Source of the DNA: Streptomyces coryli
Lineage (GTDB): Bacteria; Actinomycetota; Actinomycetes; Streptomycetales; Streptomycetaceae
Length of the DNA: 40,816 nucleotides
NCBI RefSeq assembly: GCF_011044975.1
Contig: NZ_JAAKZV010000046.1
Coordinates: 1 to 40,816 of the forward strand
Reading direction: 5' to 3'
Below are positions 16,282-25,897 of the stretch, one piece after another. The position numbers and the translations under genes are program-made. Positions within the stretch are counted from its first letter, which is position 1. Each line of letters opens with the position of its first letter. The notes under the pieces were generated by a model. It made no database searches and had not been told where the DNA came from. It saw nothing but the letters and a program-made list of their open reading frames with translations.

Positions 16282-17895
16282 TCAGGACCGGCGAGCTGCC
16301 AGCACCTTCTCCACGCCGTCCCGCACGGCATCCGTGTCCAGGCCGCGGATCGTCAGCGTCGTACGGCGACGCAGCACGTCGTCGACCGTCTCCGCCCACT
16401 CGTGGTCGCGGGCGTACACCACCTGCGCCCAGATCTCCGGGCCGTCCGGGTGGATGCGCTCGCCGAGGTCCGGGTTCTCGTTCACCAGGCGGGCGATGTC
16501 GAAGGACAGCGAGCCGTAGTGGGTGGCCAGGTGGCGGGCCGTCAGCGGGTCCATCCGTGCGCCCGGGTCGCGGTCGACCAGCAGCCGGTGCGCGACCGCG
16601 TTCGGGTTCGCGATACCGGGCAGCGGGGTGCGGCGGACCAGGGACTTCACCGGCTCCATGTCCTCGGCGAGGAGGCTGCCGGGGAGCTGCGCCAGCTTGT
16701 TCATCACCACGCGGCCGATGTGCCGGTACGTGGTCCACTTGCCGCCCGCGACCGAGAGCATGCCGCCGGCGCCCTCCGTCACGACCGTCTCGCGCTTGGC
16801 CTTCTCGACACCCCCGGGGCCGCCAGGCAACACCCGCAGGCCCGCGAAGGCGTACGTCATCAGCGAGCGGTCCAGGTCCTCGTCCCGTACCGAGAAGGCG
16901 GCCTCGTCCAGGATCTGCTGGATGTCCTTCTCCTCGGCGCGGACATCCGCCGGGTCGCCCTCGTAGACCTCGTCCGTCGTCCCCAGCAGCAGCTGGTCCT
17001 CCCACGGCAGCGCGAAGGTGATGCGGAACTTGTCGATCGGGGTGGCCATCGCGGCCTTCCACGGCGACTTCCGCTTGAGGACGATGTGCGCGCCCTTCGA
17101 CAGCCGGATCGACGGGGCGGCCTTCGCCGACTCCATCTTCCGCAGGTGGTCCACCCACGGGCCGGTCGCGTTCAGCACCACCCGCGCGTTCACGCCGAAC
17201 TCGGTGCCGTCCGTGCGGTCCTTCAGCTCCGCGCCGGAGACCTTCCCGCCGCTGAAGCGCAGGCCGGTCACCTCCGCGTGGTTCAGCACCACCGCACCCG
17301 ACTCGACCGCCGCCCGGACCGTCATCACGGCCATCCGCGAGTCGTTCATCTGGTGGTCGTGGTAGACCGCGACGGCCTTCAAATTATCCGTACGCAGCGC
17401 CGGGTTCGCCGCCTGCGCCTTCGCCGGCGACAGCACATGCCCGACGCCATCCCCGAAGGCGGACAGCGCCGAGTACGCGAACACGCCCGCGCCCAGCTTG
17501 GCGGCGCCGACCGGGCCGCCCTTGTACACGGGCAGGTAGAAGGTGAGGGGGTTGACCAGGTGCGGGGCCACGTCCTTGGCCAGCACCCGGCGCTCGTGGT
17601 GGTTCTCCGCCACCAGCTTCACCGCGCCGGTCTGCAGGTAGCGCAGACCGCCGTGGACGAGCTTGGAGGAGGCGGAGGAGGTGGCGCCGGCGAAGTCGCC
17701 GGCGTCCACCATGGCCACCCGCAGACCCGACTGCGCGGCATGCCAGGCAACAGAGGTGCCCAGGATCCCGCCGCCGATGACCAGGAGGTCGTACGTCGCA
17801 CGCGACAGGAGCTCTCTGGTCTCGGCGCGGCTCGGGTTGGTGCCGGCAGCCGGGTGCGTCCCAAGGGCAGGGACTGCGCTCTGCGGGGTGCTCAT
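16282..17895 (-). CDS. glpD: Glycerol-3-phosphate dehydrogenase (FAD)
   Basis: The 537-residue flavoenzyme oxidises glycerol 3-phosphate to dihydroxyacetone phosphate, passing electrons to membrane quinone. The FAD dinucleotide-binding motif is DLLVIGGGILGTSVAWHAA near residues 36-54. Family blocks follow: SSKLVHGGLRYLQTG, the middle LLGTTDEVYEGDP and the later GGKWTTYRHIGRV. A C-terminal DAO_C-type domain with RDHEWAETVDDVLRRRTTL completes it. Length matches the actinobacterial GlpD type. The Shine-Dalgarno AAGGAG lies in the last codons of glpK, 9 nt before the ATG, and only 6 nt separate the genes, so they are one operon. Confidence 0.97.
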   Translation of the reverse strand: MSTPQSAVPALGTHPAAGTNPSRAETRELLSRATYDLLVIGGGILGTSVAWHAAQSGLRVAMVDAGDFAGATSSASSKLVHGGLRYLQTGAVKLVAENHHERRVLAKDVAPHLVNPLTFYLPVYKGGPVGAAKLGAGVFAYSALSAFGDGVGHVLSPAKAQAANPALRTDNLKAVAVYHDHQMNDSRMAVMTVRAAVESGAVVLNHAEVTGLRFSGGKVSGAELKDRTDGTEFGVNARVVLNATGPWVDHLRKMESAKAAPSIRLSKGAHIVLKRKSPWKAAMATPIDKFRITFALPWEDQLLLGTTDEVYEGDPADVRAEEKDIQQILDEAAFSVRDEDLDRSLMTYAFAGLRVLPGGPGGVEKAKRETVVTEGAGGMLSVAGGKWTTYRHIGRVVMNKLAQLPGSLLAEDMEPVKSLVRRTPLPGIANPNAVAHRLLVDRDPGARMDPLTARHLATHYGSLSFDIARLVNENPDLGERIHPDGPEIWAQVVYARDHEWAETVDDVLRRRTTLTIRGLDTDAVRDGVEKVLAARRS

Positions 17896-17901
17896 CTCGT
17901 A

Positions 17902-19434
17902 CTACTCCTTGCTGTCTTCTTCGATCCAGCCCATGGTCCGCTCGACGGCCTTGAGCCAGCTCTTGTATTCGCGCTTGCGGGTGTCGTCGTCCATCTGGGG
18001 AGTCCACTCCGCGGCACGGCGCCAGTTGGCCCGCAGCGCGTCGGTGTCCGGCCAGAAGCCGACCGCGAGGCCGGCGGCGTAGGCCGCGCCGAGGCAGGTG
18101 GTCTCGGCGACCAGGGGGCGCACCACGGGTGCGTCGAGGAAGTCCGAGAGGTTCTGCATCAGCAGGTTGTTGGAGGTCATGCCGCCGTCGACCTTGAGGG
18201 CCGTCAGCTCCACGCCCGAGTCCTTCGTCATGGCGTCGACGATCTCGCGGGTCTGCCAGGCCGTGGCCTCCAGCACCGCGCGGGCCAGGTGCGCCTTGGT
18301 GACGTACCGGGTCAGGCCCGCGATCACGCCGCGGGCGTCGTCGCGCCAGTACGGGGCGAAGAGGCCGGAGAACGCCGGGACGAAGTACGCGCCACCGTTG
18401 TCCTCCACCGAAAGCGCCAGGGTCTCGATCTCGGCAGCCGTCGAGATCAGGCCCATCTGGTCGCGCATCCACTGCACCAGCGAGCCGGTGACGGCGATGG
18501 CGCCCTCGAGCGCGTAGACCGGCTTGTTGTCGCCGATCTGGTAACCGACCGTGGTGAGCAGGCCGTTGTAGGAGTTCACCGGCTCGTCGCCGGTGTTCAT
18601 CAGCAGGAAGGTGCCGGTGCCGTACGTCGACTTGGCCTCGCCCTCCGCGTAGCAGGTCTGGCCGAAGAGGGCCGCCTGCTGGTCGCCGAGCGCCGAGGCG
18701 ACCGGGACGCCCTGCAGCGCGCCGGAGGCGGCCTCGCCGTAGACCTCGGCGGAGGAGCGGATCTCCGGGAGCACCGCGGCCGGCACGTCCATGGAGGAGA
18801 GGATCTTGTCGTCCCAGGCCATGGTGTGCAGGTTCATCAGCAGGGTGCGGGAGGCGTTGGTGACGTCGGTGACGTGCACGCCGCCGTTGACGCCGCCGGT
18901 CAGGTTCCAGATGACCCAGGAGTCCATGGTGCCGAAGAGGATGTCGCCGGCCTCGGCGCGCTCGCGCAGCCCGTCGACGTTGTCCAGCAGCCAGCGGATC
19001 TTCGGGCCGGCGAAGTACGAGGCCAGCGGCAGCCCGGTCTCGCGGCGGAAGCGGTCCTGGCCGACGTTGCGGCCCAGCTCGCGGCAGAGCTCGGCGGTGC
19101 GGGTGTCCTGCCAGACGATGGCGTTGTGCACCGGCTCGCCGGTGTTCTTGTCCCAGAGCAGAGTGGTCTCGCGCTGGTTGGTGATGCCGATGGCCTTCAC
19201 GTCGGCGGACGTGATGCCCGCCTTGCTGACGGCGCCGTCGACGACCTCCTGGACGTTGGTCCAGATCTCCTTGGCGTCGTGCTCGACCCATCCCGGCTTC
19301 GGGAAGATCTGCTCGTGCTCCTTCTGGTCGACGGCGACGATACGGCCGTCCTTGTCGAAGACGATGCAGCGGGAAGAGGTGGTGCCCTGGTCGATCGCGG
19401 CGATGAACGGGCCTGCGGTGTGTGCGTCGGTCAC
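17902..19434 (-). CDS. glpK: Glycerol kinase
   Basis: The 510-residue cytoplasmic enzyme phosphorylates glycerol to sn-glycerol 3-phosphate. The FGGY-kinase fold starts [18 protein letters not shown], with the phosphate-binding DQGTTSSR loop. [19 protein letters not shown] and WQDTRTAEL are substrate-site blocks. The second FGGY domain contains [14 protein letters not shown] and the ADxL-type end region. The GTG start at 19434 has GGAG 5 nt upstream. It lies between glpF (50 nt upstream) and glpD (6 nt downstream) in the glycerol operon. Confidence 0.97.
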   Translation of the reverse strand: MTDAHTAGPFIAAIDQGTTSSRCIVFDKDGRIVAVDQKEHEQIFPKPGWVEHDAKEIWTNVQEVVDGAVSKAGITSADVKAIGITNQRETTLLWDKNTGEPVHNAIVWQDTRTAELCRELGRNVGQDRFRRETGLPLASYFAGPKIRWLLDNVDGLRERAEAGDILFGTMDSWVIWNLTGGVNGGVHVTDVTNASRTLLMNLHTMAWDDKILSSMDVPAAVLPEIRSSAEVYGEAASGALQGVPVASALGDQQAALFGQTCYAEGEAKSTYGTGTFLLMNTGDEPVNSYNGLLTTVGYQIGDNKPVYALEGAIAVTGSLVQWMRDQMGLISTAAEIETLALSVEDNGGAYFVPAFSGLFAPYWRDDARGVIAGLTRYVTKAHLARAVLEATAWQTREIVDAMTKDSGVELTALKVDGGMTSNNLLMQNLSDFLDAPVVRPLVAETTCLGAAYAAGLAVGFWPDTDALRANWRRAAEWTPQMDDDTRKREYKSWLKAVERTMGWIEEDSKE

Positions 19435-19484
19435 GGTTTCTCCGAAACGTCGTTGTGTCGGTTGCTTGACGTATCTGCGATCGG

Positions 19485-20273
19485 TCAGGCGAAGGCGAGC
19501 TGGTAGATGCCGCCCGCGATCGCGCCGCCGATCAGCGGACCCGCGACCGGGATCCAGGCGTACGACCAGTCCGAGCCGCCCTTGTTCGGCAGCGGCAGCA
19601 GCGCGTGCACGATGCGCGGGCCGAGGTCGCGGACCGGGTTGATGGCGTAACCGGTCGGGCCGCCGAGCGAGAGGCCGATGGAGACCACGACGAAGGCGGT
19701 GATCAGGGCGCCGATGACGCCGAGGCCCTTGCCGTTGTCGCTCAGGCCCTGGGTGAGGATCGCGAGCACCAGGACGATGGTGGCGATGATCTCGGTGGCC
19801 AGGTTCTGCCAGGTGTTACGGATCTCCGGACCCGTGGAGAAGACGCCGAGCACCGGGCCCGCGCCCTTCTCCTGGGCCTCGACGGCCTTGAGGTCCTGGG
19901 CGCCCGGGCCGCCGACGACCTCGCGGTCGGTGAGGTGGGCGAGGAACTGGCCGTAGTAGGCGATCCAGACCAGGACCGCGCCGATCATGGCGCCGAGGAT
20001 CTGGCCGAGGAAGTAGAGCGGGACGTCGCTCCAGTCGTCGTCCTTGATGGCGATGCCGACGGTGACCGCCGGGTTCAGGTGCGCGCCGGAGACCGGGCCG
20101 GAGATGTACGCGGCGGTCATGACCGCGAAACCCCAGCCGAGCGCGATGGCGACCCAGCCCGCTTCAAAGGCCTTGGACTTTTTGAACGTAACCGCGGCAC
20201 ACACGCCGCCGCCGAGGAGGATCAGCACGGCAGTGCCGATCACCTCGCCGATGAAGATGTCGGAGCTGGACAC
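19485..20273 (-). CDS. glpF: Glycerol uptake facilitator (aquaglyceroporin)
   Basis: The 262-residue MIP-family channel has six membrane helices and two pore half-helices. The first pore motif is intact (HLNPAVTVG). The second reads [10 protein letters not shown], with Val in place of the usual Ala of NPA. The Asp after NPxR marks a glycerol-conducting rather than water-only channel. The GTG start at 20273 is preceded by AAAGGAG with 8-nt spacing. It is the first gene of the glpF-glpK-glpD operon and is read from the promoter/operator at 20354-20409. Confidence 0.95.
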   Translation of the reverse strand: MSSSDIFIGEVIGTAVLILLGGGVCAAVTFKKSKAFEAGWVAIALGWGFAVMTAAYISGPVSGAHLNPAVTVGIAIKDDDWSDVPLYFLGQILGAMIGAVLVWIAYYGQFLAHLTDREVVGGPGAQDLKAVEAQEKGAGPVLGVFSTGPEIRNTWQNLATEIIATIVLVLAILTQGLSDNGKGLGVIGALITAFVVVSIGLSLGGPTGYAINPVRDLGPRIVHALLPLPNKGGSDWSYAWIPVAGPLIGGAIAGGIYQLAFA

Positions 20274-20353
20274 CCGCGACTCCTTTGTCTGTCAGATCCA
20301 GATGAGTGATATCCGGTCCGCGGACGTCCATCCTACGACTAATGTCGTCAGGT

Positions 20354-20409
20354 GTTCGACAATGCCGACCGTCGAACGGCAGTTTTCCCCGCTGTAACCG
20401 GTGCGTCAA
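20354..20409 (-). promoter_or_regulatory. glpF promoter with candidate GylR operator
   Basis: On the minus strand, TTGACG (20409-20404), 17 nt and AAAACT (20386-20381) form a vegetative-type promoter. Immediately downstream lies a perfect inverted repeat GTTCGAC-N10-GTCGAAC (20377-20354), covering the expected transcription start. This is a classical repressor position. GylR represses the glycerol operon in S. coelicolor (established). Binding to this exact site is inference. A second palindrome, ACGAC-N4-GTCGT, lies at 20335-20348. Confidence 0.65.
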
Positions 20410-20445
20410 GAGGTGTGTGAGAGGTAACTCACTCGTGAAGATCCA

Positions 20446-21219
20446 CTAGAACCGGTCGGCGCCGAGATCGCGAGCAACGGCACGCGCACAGTCCCGTACG
20501 GCGGCCACCAGATCGGCCCTGAGCTCGGCGTTACCGGCGTCCGAACACACCCGCTCCACCGCCCCGGTGAGCGCGACGGCCCCCACCGGCATCCGCCGGC
20601 GGTCATGGATCGGCGCCGCGATCGACGCCACCCCGTCCCAGGTCTCCTCGACATCGCCGGCCCAGCCGCGGGCCCGGGTCAGATCGAGCTCCTTCTCGAA
20701 TTCCGCGGCGTCGGTCAGCGTGCGCGATGTCAGCTGCTCCATGCCGGCGTCGAGCGCCTCGGAGTGCGCCACCGGGTCGTACGCGGAGAGCACCTTGCCG
20801 AGCGCCGTGGAGTGCAGCGGCCGCATCGCGCCTATCTCCAGCACCTGCCGGCTGTCATCGGGGCGGAAGACGTGGTGCACGATCAGCACGCCCTGCTGGT
20901 GCAGCACCCCGAGGAAGACCGCCTCGCCGCTGGAGCGGGCCAGATCGTCGGTCCAGGGCAGCGCGCGGGCGCGCAGCTCGTGCACGTCGAGGTAGCTGTT
21001 GCCGAGGCGGAGCAGCTCGGCGCCGAGCTGATAGCGCCCGGAGACCGGCTCCTGCTCCACGAAGCCCTCCTGCTGCAGCGTGCGCAGCAGGCCGTGGGCG
21101 GTGCCCTTGGCGAGGTCGAGCGCGGAGGCGATCTCGGACAGGCCGAGTCGCCGCTCGCCCCCCGCGAGCAGACGCAGCACCGCAGCCGCCCGCTCGAGCG
21201 ACTGGATGGAACGTGCCAT
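20446..21219 (-). CDS. gylR: Glycerol operon repressor GylR (IclR family)
   Basis: The 257-residue regulator has an N-terminal IclR winged helix: SIQSLERAAAVLRLLAGGER, LGLSEIASALDLAKGTAHG and LLRTLQQEGFVEQEP. The C-terminal IclR effector domain includes MRPLHSTALGKVLSAY and VASIAAPIHDRRRMPVGAV. Position directly upstream of glpFKD on the same strand and the overall sequence match S. coelicolor GylR, the glycerol-3-phosphate-responsive repressor of this operon. The ATG has GGGAGG 9 nt upstream. A half-site resembling the glpF operator lies upstream (21279-21296), consistent with autoregulation. Confidence 0.95.
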   Translation of the reverse strand: MARSIQSLERAAAVLRLLAGGERRLGLSEIASALDLAKGTAHGLLRTLQQEGFVEQEPVSGRYQLGAELLRLGNSYLDVHELRARALPWTDDLARSSGEAVFLGVLHQQGVLIVHHVFRPDDSRQVLEIGAMRPLHSTALGKVLSAYDPVAHSEALDAGMEQLTSRTLTDAAEFEKELDLTRARGWAGDVEETWDGVASIAAPIHDRRRMPVGAVALTGAVERVCSDAGNAELRADLVAAVRDCARAVARDLGADRF

Positions 21220-21278
21220 CGGTGGAAGCCTCCCGTCACGGATGGCGGATGCGGATGATCATGCAAGGACAGTCATAC

Positions 21279-21296
21279 CGGTCGGCAATGCCAAAC
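21279..21296 (+). promoter_or_regulatory. Possible second GylR site upstream of gylR
   Basis: CGGTCGGCAATGCCAAAC matches the reverse strand of the glpF operator region (20371-20354, CGGTCGGCATTGTCGAAC) at 15 of 18 positions. It lies 60-77 nt before the gylR start codon, suiting autoregulation. Confidence 0.5.
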
Positions 21297-21439
21297 ACTA
21301 GCGGGCATTGCCGCCCGTGGCTCGCCCGGGCGGAAAACCGGCGCGCTCCCTGTGACAGGGGCCGAGTAGGCTGGCCCGCGTGCGCCGCCCCATGCGGCCG
21401 CGCATAGCCGACAGCCGTCGCACTCCAGGGAGACTCTCC

Positions 21440-24400
21440 ATGGCTTCGCAGCCGACCGTGCCCACCTCCAGCCCCAGCGCCGCCGCCGCCCAGCAGGCCC
21501 GCGCCAACGCCCTCCGCGAGGCTCTGGCCTCCCGGGTCGTCGTCGCCGACGGCGCGATGGGCACGATGCTCCAGGCGCAGGACCCCACCATGGAGGACTT
21601 CCAGCAGCTGGAGGGGTGCAACGAGGTCCTGAACGCCACCCGCCCCGACATCGTCCGCTCGGTGCACGAGGAGTACTTCGCCGCCGGCGTCGACTGCGTC
21701 GGCACCAACACCTTCGGCGCCAACTACGCCGCCCTCGCCGAGTACGACATCGAGGACCGCATCTTCGAGCTGTCGGAATCCGGCGTGCGGATCGCCCGCG
21801 AAGCCGCCGACGGCTTTACGGCCAAGGACGGCCGGCTGCGCTGGGTGCTCGGCTCGATGGGCCCCGGCACCAAGCTGCCGACCCTGGGCCACGCCCCGTA
21901 CACCACCCTCAGGGACGCCTACCAGCAGAACGCCGAGGGCATGATCGCCGGCGGCACCGACGCGCTGCTGGTGGAGACCACCCAGGACCTGCTGCAGACC
22001 AAGGCCGCCGTGCTCGGCGCCCGGCGCGCGCTCGACGCCACCGGCGCCGACCTGCCGCTGATCGTCTCCGTCACCGTGGAGACCACCGGCACGATGCTGC
22101 TCGGCTCCGAGATCGGCGCCGCGCTCACCGCGCTGGAGCCGCTGGGTATCGACCTGATCGGCATGAACTGCGCCACCGGGCCTGCCGAGATGAGCGAGCA
22201 CCTGCGCTATCTCGCCCGGCACTCCCGTATTCCGCTGACCTGCATGCCCAACGCCGGTCTCCCGGTGCTCGGCAAGAACGGCGCGCACTACCCGCTGACC
22301 GCGCCGGAGCTGGCCGACGCGCACGAGTCGTTCGTCAACGAGTACGGGCTGTCGCTGATCGGCGGCTGCTGCGGTACGACGCCTGAGCACCTGCGCCAGG
22401 TCGTCGAGCGGGTCCGCGACCTGACCCCGGCGGAGCGCGAGCCGCGCCCCGAGCCCGGCGCCGCCTCGCTCTACCAGACCGTCCCGTTCCGACAGGACAC
22501 GTCGTATCTGGCGATCGGGGAGCGGACGAACGCCAACGGGTCGAAGAAGTTCCGCGAGGCCATGCTGGAGGGCCGCTGGGACGACTGTGTGGAGATGGCC
22601 CGCGACCAGATCCGCGAGGGCGCGCACATGCTCGACCTGTGTGTGGACTACGTGGGCCGGGACGGCGTCGCCGACATGCAGGAGCTGGCCGGGCGCTTCG
22701 CCACCGCCTCCACGCTGCCGATCGTGCTGGACTCCACCGAGGTCCCCGTGATCCAGGCCGGCCTGGAGAAGCTCGGCGGTCGCGCGGTAATCAACTCCGT
22801 GAATTACGAGGACGGCGACGGCCCCGAGTCGCGGTTCGCCAAGGTCACCCGCCTCGCCCAGGAGCACGGCGCCGCGCTGATCGCGCTGACCATCGACGAG
22901 GAGGGCCAGGCCCGTACGGTCGAGAACAAGGTCGCCATCGCCGAGCGGCTGATCGAGGATCTGACCGGGAACTGGGGCATCCAGGAATCCGACATCCTCA
23001 TCGACTGCCTGACCTTCACGATCTGCACCGGTCAGGAGGAGTCCCGTAAGGACGGGATCGCGACGATCGAGGCGATCCGGGAGCTGAAGCGCCGGCGCCC
23101 GGACGTGCAGACGACGCTGGGGCTGTCGAATATCTCCTTCGGGCTGAATCCGGCCGCGCGGATCGTGCTCAACTCCGTCTTCCTGGATGAGTGCGTGAAG
23201 GCGGGCCTGGACTCGGCGATCGTGCACGCGTCGAAGATCCTGCCGATCGCGCGGCTGGAGGAGGAGCAGGTCAAGGCTGCGCTCGACCTCGTCTACGACC
23301 GTCGCGCGGAGGGCTACGACCCGCTGCAGAAGCTGATGGAGCTGTTCGAGGGCGCCACCGCCAAGTCGCTGCGTGCGTCGAAGGCCGAGGAGCTGGCCGA
23401 ACTGCCGCTGGACGAGCGGCTGCAGCGCAGGATCATCGACGGCGAGAAGAACGGCCTGGAGGCCGACCTCGACGAGGCGCTCGCCGAGCGCCCGGCGCTC
23501 GACATCGTCAACGACACGCTGCTGGCCGGCATGAAGGTGGTCGGCGAGCTCTTCGGCTCCGGGCAGATGCAGCTGCCGTTCGTGCTGCAGTCCGCCGAGG
23601 TGATGAAGACCGCGGTCGCCTACCTCGAGCCGCACATGGAGAAGGTCGAGGGCGACGAGGGCAAGGGCACCATCGTGCTCGCCACCGTGCGCGGCGATGT
23701 GCACGACATCGGCAAGAACCTCGTCGACATCATCCTGTCCAACAACGGCTACAACGTCGTCAACCTCGGCATCAAGCAGCCGGTTTCGGCGATCCTGGAC
23801 GCCGCCGCGGAGCACCGGGCCGATGTGATCGGCATGTCCGGGCTGCTGGTGAAGTCCACGGTGATCATGAAGGAGAACCTGGAGGAGCTCAACCAGCGCA
23901 AGCTGGCCGCCGACTTCCCGGTCATCCTCGGCGGTGCCGCGCTGACCCGCGCGTACGTGGAGCAGGACCTGCACGAGGTCTACGAGGGCGAGGTCCGCTA
24001 CGCCCGCGACGCCTTCGAGGGCCTGCGCCTGATGGACGCCCTGATCGCCGTCAAGCGCGGCGTGCCGGGCGCTTCGCTGCCCGAGCTCAAGCAGCGCCGG
24101 GTGCCGAAGCGGGACACCGCCGCCGTGCTGCAGGTCAGCGAGGACGAGGGCCCGGTCCGCTCGGACGTCGCCGTCGACAACCCCGTTCCCACGCCGCCGT
24201 TCTGGGGCACCCGGGTCTCCAAGGGCATCCAGCTCAAGGAGTACGCCTCGTGGCTGGACGAGGGCGCCCTGTTCAAGGGCCAGTGGGGGCTGAAGGAGAG
24301 CCGCAAGGGCGACGGCCCCTCGTACCAGGAGCTGGTCGAGACCGAGGGCCGGCCGCGGCTGCGCGCCCTGCTGGACGAGCTGCACACCAAGAACCTGCTC

Positions 24401-24979
24401 GAGGCCGGCGTCGTGCACGGCTACTTCCCCTGCGTCTCCAAGGGCGAGGACCTGATCGTGCTGCACGAGGACGGCTCGGAGCGCACCCGCTTCACCTTCC
24501 CGCGCCAGCGCCGCGGCCGCCGGCTGTGCCTCGCGGACTTCTTCCGGCCGGAGGAGTCGGGCGAGGTGGACGTCGTCGGCTTCCAGGTCGTCACCGTCGG
24601 CTCGCGGATCGGCGAGGAGACCGCGAAGCTCTTCGAGTCCGACTCCTACCGTGACTACCTGGAGCTGCACGGCCTGTCCGTCCAGCTCGCCGAGGCCCTC
24701 GCCGAGTACTGGCACGCGCGGGTCCGCGCCGAGCTCGGCTACGCGGGGGAGGACCCGGAGGAGATGGCGGGCATGTTCGACCTGAAGTACCGCGGCGCCC
24801 GCTTCTCCCTCGGCTACGGCGCCTGCCCCGACCTCGAGGACCGCGCCAAGATCGCGGCGCTGCTGGAGCCGGAGCGGATCGGCGTGAAGCTCTCGGAGGA
24901 GTTCCAGCTGCACCCGGAGCAGTCCACGGACGCGATCGTCATCCACCACCCGGAAGCGAAGTACTTCAACGCCCGCTGA
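21440..24979 (+). CDS. metH: Cobalamin-dependent methionine synthase
   Basis: The 1179-residue enzyme transfers a methyl group from 5-methyltetrahydrofolate to homocysteine through cobalamin. Domain order: homocysteine-binding barrel (about 20-330) with zinc cysteines in GMNCATGP and GGCCGTTPEH; pterin-binding barrel (about 350-620) with YLAIGERTNANGSKKF; B12 cap and Rossmann domains (about 640-880) with the cobalt-ligand motif D753-V-H755-D-I-G758; and a C-terminal SAM-binding activation domain with HGYFPC and YGACPDLEDR. The ATG at 21440 has AGGGAG upstream. An in-frame GTG at 21380, 7 nt after TAGGCT, could give a longer leaderless form. No cobalamin riboswitch is visible in the 220-nt upstream gap. 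Confidence 0.97.
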   Translation: MASQPTVPTSSPSAAAAQQARANALREALASRVVVADGAMGTMLQAQDPTMEDFQQLEGCNEVLNATRPDIVRSVHEEYFAAGVDCVGTNTFGANYAALAEYDIEDRIFELSESGVRIAREAADGFTAKDGRLRWVLGSMGPGTKLPTLGHAPYTTLRDAYQQNAEGMIAGGTDALLVETTQDLLQTKAAVLGARRALDATGADLPLIVSVTVETTGTMLLGSEIGAALTALEPLGIDLIGMNCATGPAEMSEHLRYLARHSRIPLTCMPNAGLPVLGKNGAHYPLTAPELADAHESFVNEYGLSLIGGCCGTTPEHLRQVVERVRDLTPAEREPRPEPGAASLYQTVPFRQDTSYLAIGERTNANGSKKFREAMLEGRWDDCVEMARDQIREGAHMLDLCVDYVGRDGVADMQELAGRFATASTLPIVLDSTEVPVIQAGLEKLGGRAVINSVNYEDGDGPESRFAKVTRLAQEHGAALIALTIDEEGQARTVENKVAIAERLIEDLTGNWGIQESDILIDCLTFTICTGQEESRKDGIATIEAIRELKRRRPDVQTTLGLSNISFGLNPAARIVLNSVFLDECVKAGLDSAIVHASKILPIARLEEEQVKAALDLVYDRRAEGYDPLQKLMELFEGATAKSLRASKAEELAELPLDERLQRRIIDGEKNGLEADLDEALAERPALDIVNDTLLAGMKVVGELFGSGQMQLPFVLQSAEVMKTAVAYLEPHMEKVEGDEGKGTIVLATVRGDVHDIGKNLVDIILSNNGYNVVNLGIKQPVSAILDAAAEHRADVIGMSGLLVKSTVIMKENLEELNQRKLAADFPVILGGAALTRAYVEQDLHEVYEGEVRYARDAFEGLRLMDALIAVKRGVPGASLPELKQRRVPKRDTAAVLQVSEDEGPVRSDVAVDNPVPTPPFWGTRVSKGIQLKEYASWLDEGALFKGQWGLKESRKGDGPSYQELVETEGRPRLRALLDELHTKNLLEAGVVHGYFPCVSKGEDLIVLHEDGSERTRFTFPRQRRGRRLCLADFFRPEESGEVDVVGFQVVTVGSRIGEETAKLFESDSYRDYLELHGLSVQLAEALAEYWHARVRAELGYAGEDPEEMAGMFDLKYRGARFSLGYGACPDLEDRAKIAALLEPERIGVKLSEEFQLHPEQSTDAIVIHHPEAKYFNAR

Positions 24980-25053
24980 GGCCTTGGAACGGTCCGCGAA
25001 AAAACTCACACCGCGCAATCCGGACACTCGGCTTACACTGGTCCGTCCGGAAC

Positions 25054-25081
25054 AGGCCGGTCGCCCCGCGGCGACCGGCCT
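25054..25081 (+). terminator. Hairpin between metH and the HAD gene
   Basis: A 12-bp stem, AGGCCGGTCGCC (25054-25065) with GGCGACCGGCCT (25070-25081), closes a 4-nt loop 75 nt after metH. TACACT at 25034-25039 just upstream could be a -10 box. In that case the hairpin would sit in the leader of the next gene as an attenuator. Confidence 0.65.
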
Positions 25082-25107
25082 TCGCGCCCCTTGTGGGAGG
25101 TGTACGG

Positions 25108-25815
25108 ATGACAAGCAGCATCCCGGCCGTCGACCCCCGTTCGGCGGCAGGCGCAGGACTTGAAGCTGTCCTGCTGGACATGGACGGCACCCTCGTCGAC
25201 ACCGAGGGCTTCTGGTGGGACGCCGAGTCCGAGGTCTTCGCCGACCTCGGTCACGTGCTCGGCGACGAGCACCGCGAGGTCGTCGTCGGCGGCCCCATGT
25301 CGCGCAGCGCCACGTACCTCATCGAGGCCACCGGCGCCGACATCACCCTGCCCGAGCTGACCGTCCTGCTCAACGACCGCTTCGAGGCCCGCATCACCCG
25401 CGGCGTCGAGCTGATGCCCGGCGCCCGCCGGCTGCTGAAGGAGCTCACCGCGCACGGCATCCCCACCGCGCTGGTCTCCGCCTCGCACCGCCGCATCATC
25501 GACCGGATGCTGCACTCGCTCGGCGCCGAGCACTTCCGCCTCACCGTCGCCGGTGACGACGCCGGGCTGACCCGTACGAAGCCGCACCCCGACCCGTATC
25601 TGATGGCCGCCGCCGGGCTCGGCGTGGACCCGGCCCGGTGCGCCGTGGTCGAGGACACCGCCACCGGCGTCGCGGCCGCCGAGGCCGCCGGCTGCCGGGT
25701 GGTGGCGGTGCCGTCCGTGGTGCCGATCGAGCCGGCCGCCGGCCGCCGCATCGTGGGTTCCCTCGAAGAAGTCGATCTGCCTTTTCTGCGCTCCGTGATC
25801 ACGCACATGCACTGA
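25108..25815 (+). CDS. HAD-superfamily phosphatase, phosphoglucomutase-like branch
   Basis: The 235-residue cytoplasmic hydrolase has HAD motif I LLDMDGTLVDT (nucleophile Asp24, acid/base Asp26), motif II VSASHRR, the motif III lysine in TKPHPDPYL and motif IV VVEDTATGVAAAEAAG. The alpha-helical cap inserted after motif I is the type found in beta-phosphoglucomutases and sugar-phosphate phosphatases. The substrate cannot be assigned. The ATG at 25108 has GGGAGG 7 nt upstream. It sits alone between metH and the tandem binding proteins. Confidence 0.92.
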   Translation: MTSSIPAVDPRSAAGAGLEAVLLDMDGTLVDTEGFWWDAESEVFADLGHVLGDEHREVVVGGPMSRSATYLIEATGADITLPELTVLLNDRFEARITRGVELMPGARRLLKELTAHGIPTALVSASHRRIIDRMLHSLGAEHFRLTVAGDDAGLTRTKPHPDPYLMAAAGLGVDPARCAVVEDTATGVAAAEAAGCRVVAVPSVVPIEPAAGRRIVGSLEEVDLPFLRSVITHMH

Positions 25816-25859
25816 GAATTCATCGGCACCACAGGCATCGCTTCAACAATTCGTCGGAA

Positions 25860-25892
25860 GCCTCCGGATGGCCGAATTCCGGCCCCAGAGGC
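25860..25892. terminator. Two-part hairpin after the HAD gene
   Basis: The outer arms GCCTC (25860-25864) and GAGGC (25888-25892) enclose an inner GGCCG-AATTC-CGGCC hairpin (25870-25884). It lies 45 nt after the HAD stop. Confidence 0.45.
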
Positions 25893-25897
25893 GGCTG

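Noticed and set aside
16402-19506. 1034-codon plus-strand frame over glpD and glpK
   Set aside because: Antisense shadow of two well-identified genes, with repetitive composition and no start site.
21220-21439. Cobalamin or SAH riboswitch in front of metH
   Set aside because: I found no B12-box-like or other recognisable riboswitch core. The gap is short and shared with the gylR promoter.
21236-25114. 1292-codon open frame antisense to metH
   Set aside because: It mirrors metH codon structure in GC-rich DNA. The product is low-complexity, rich in Val, Leu, Gly and His, with no domain; metH is certain.
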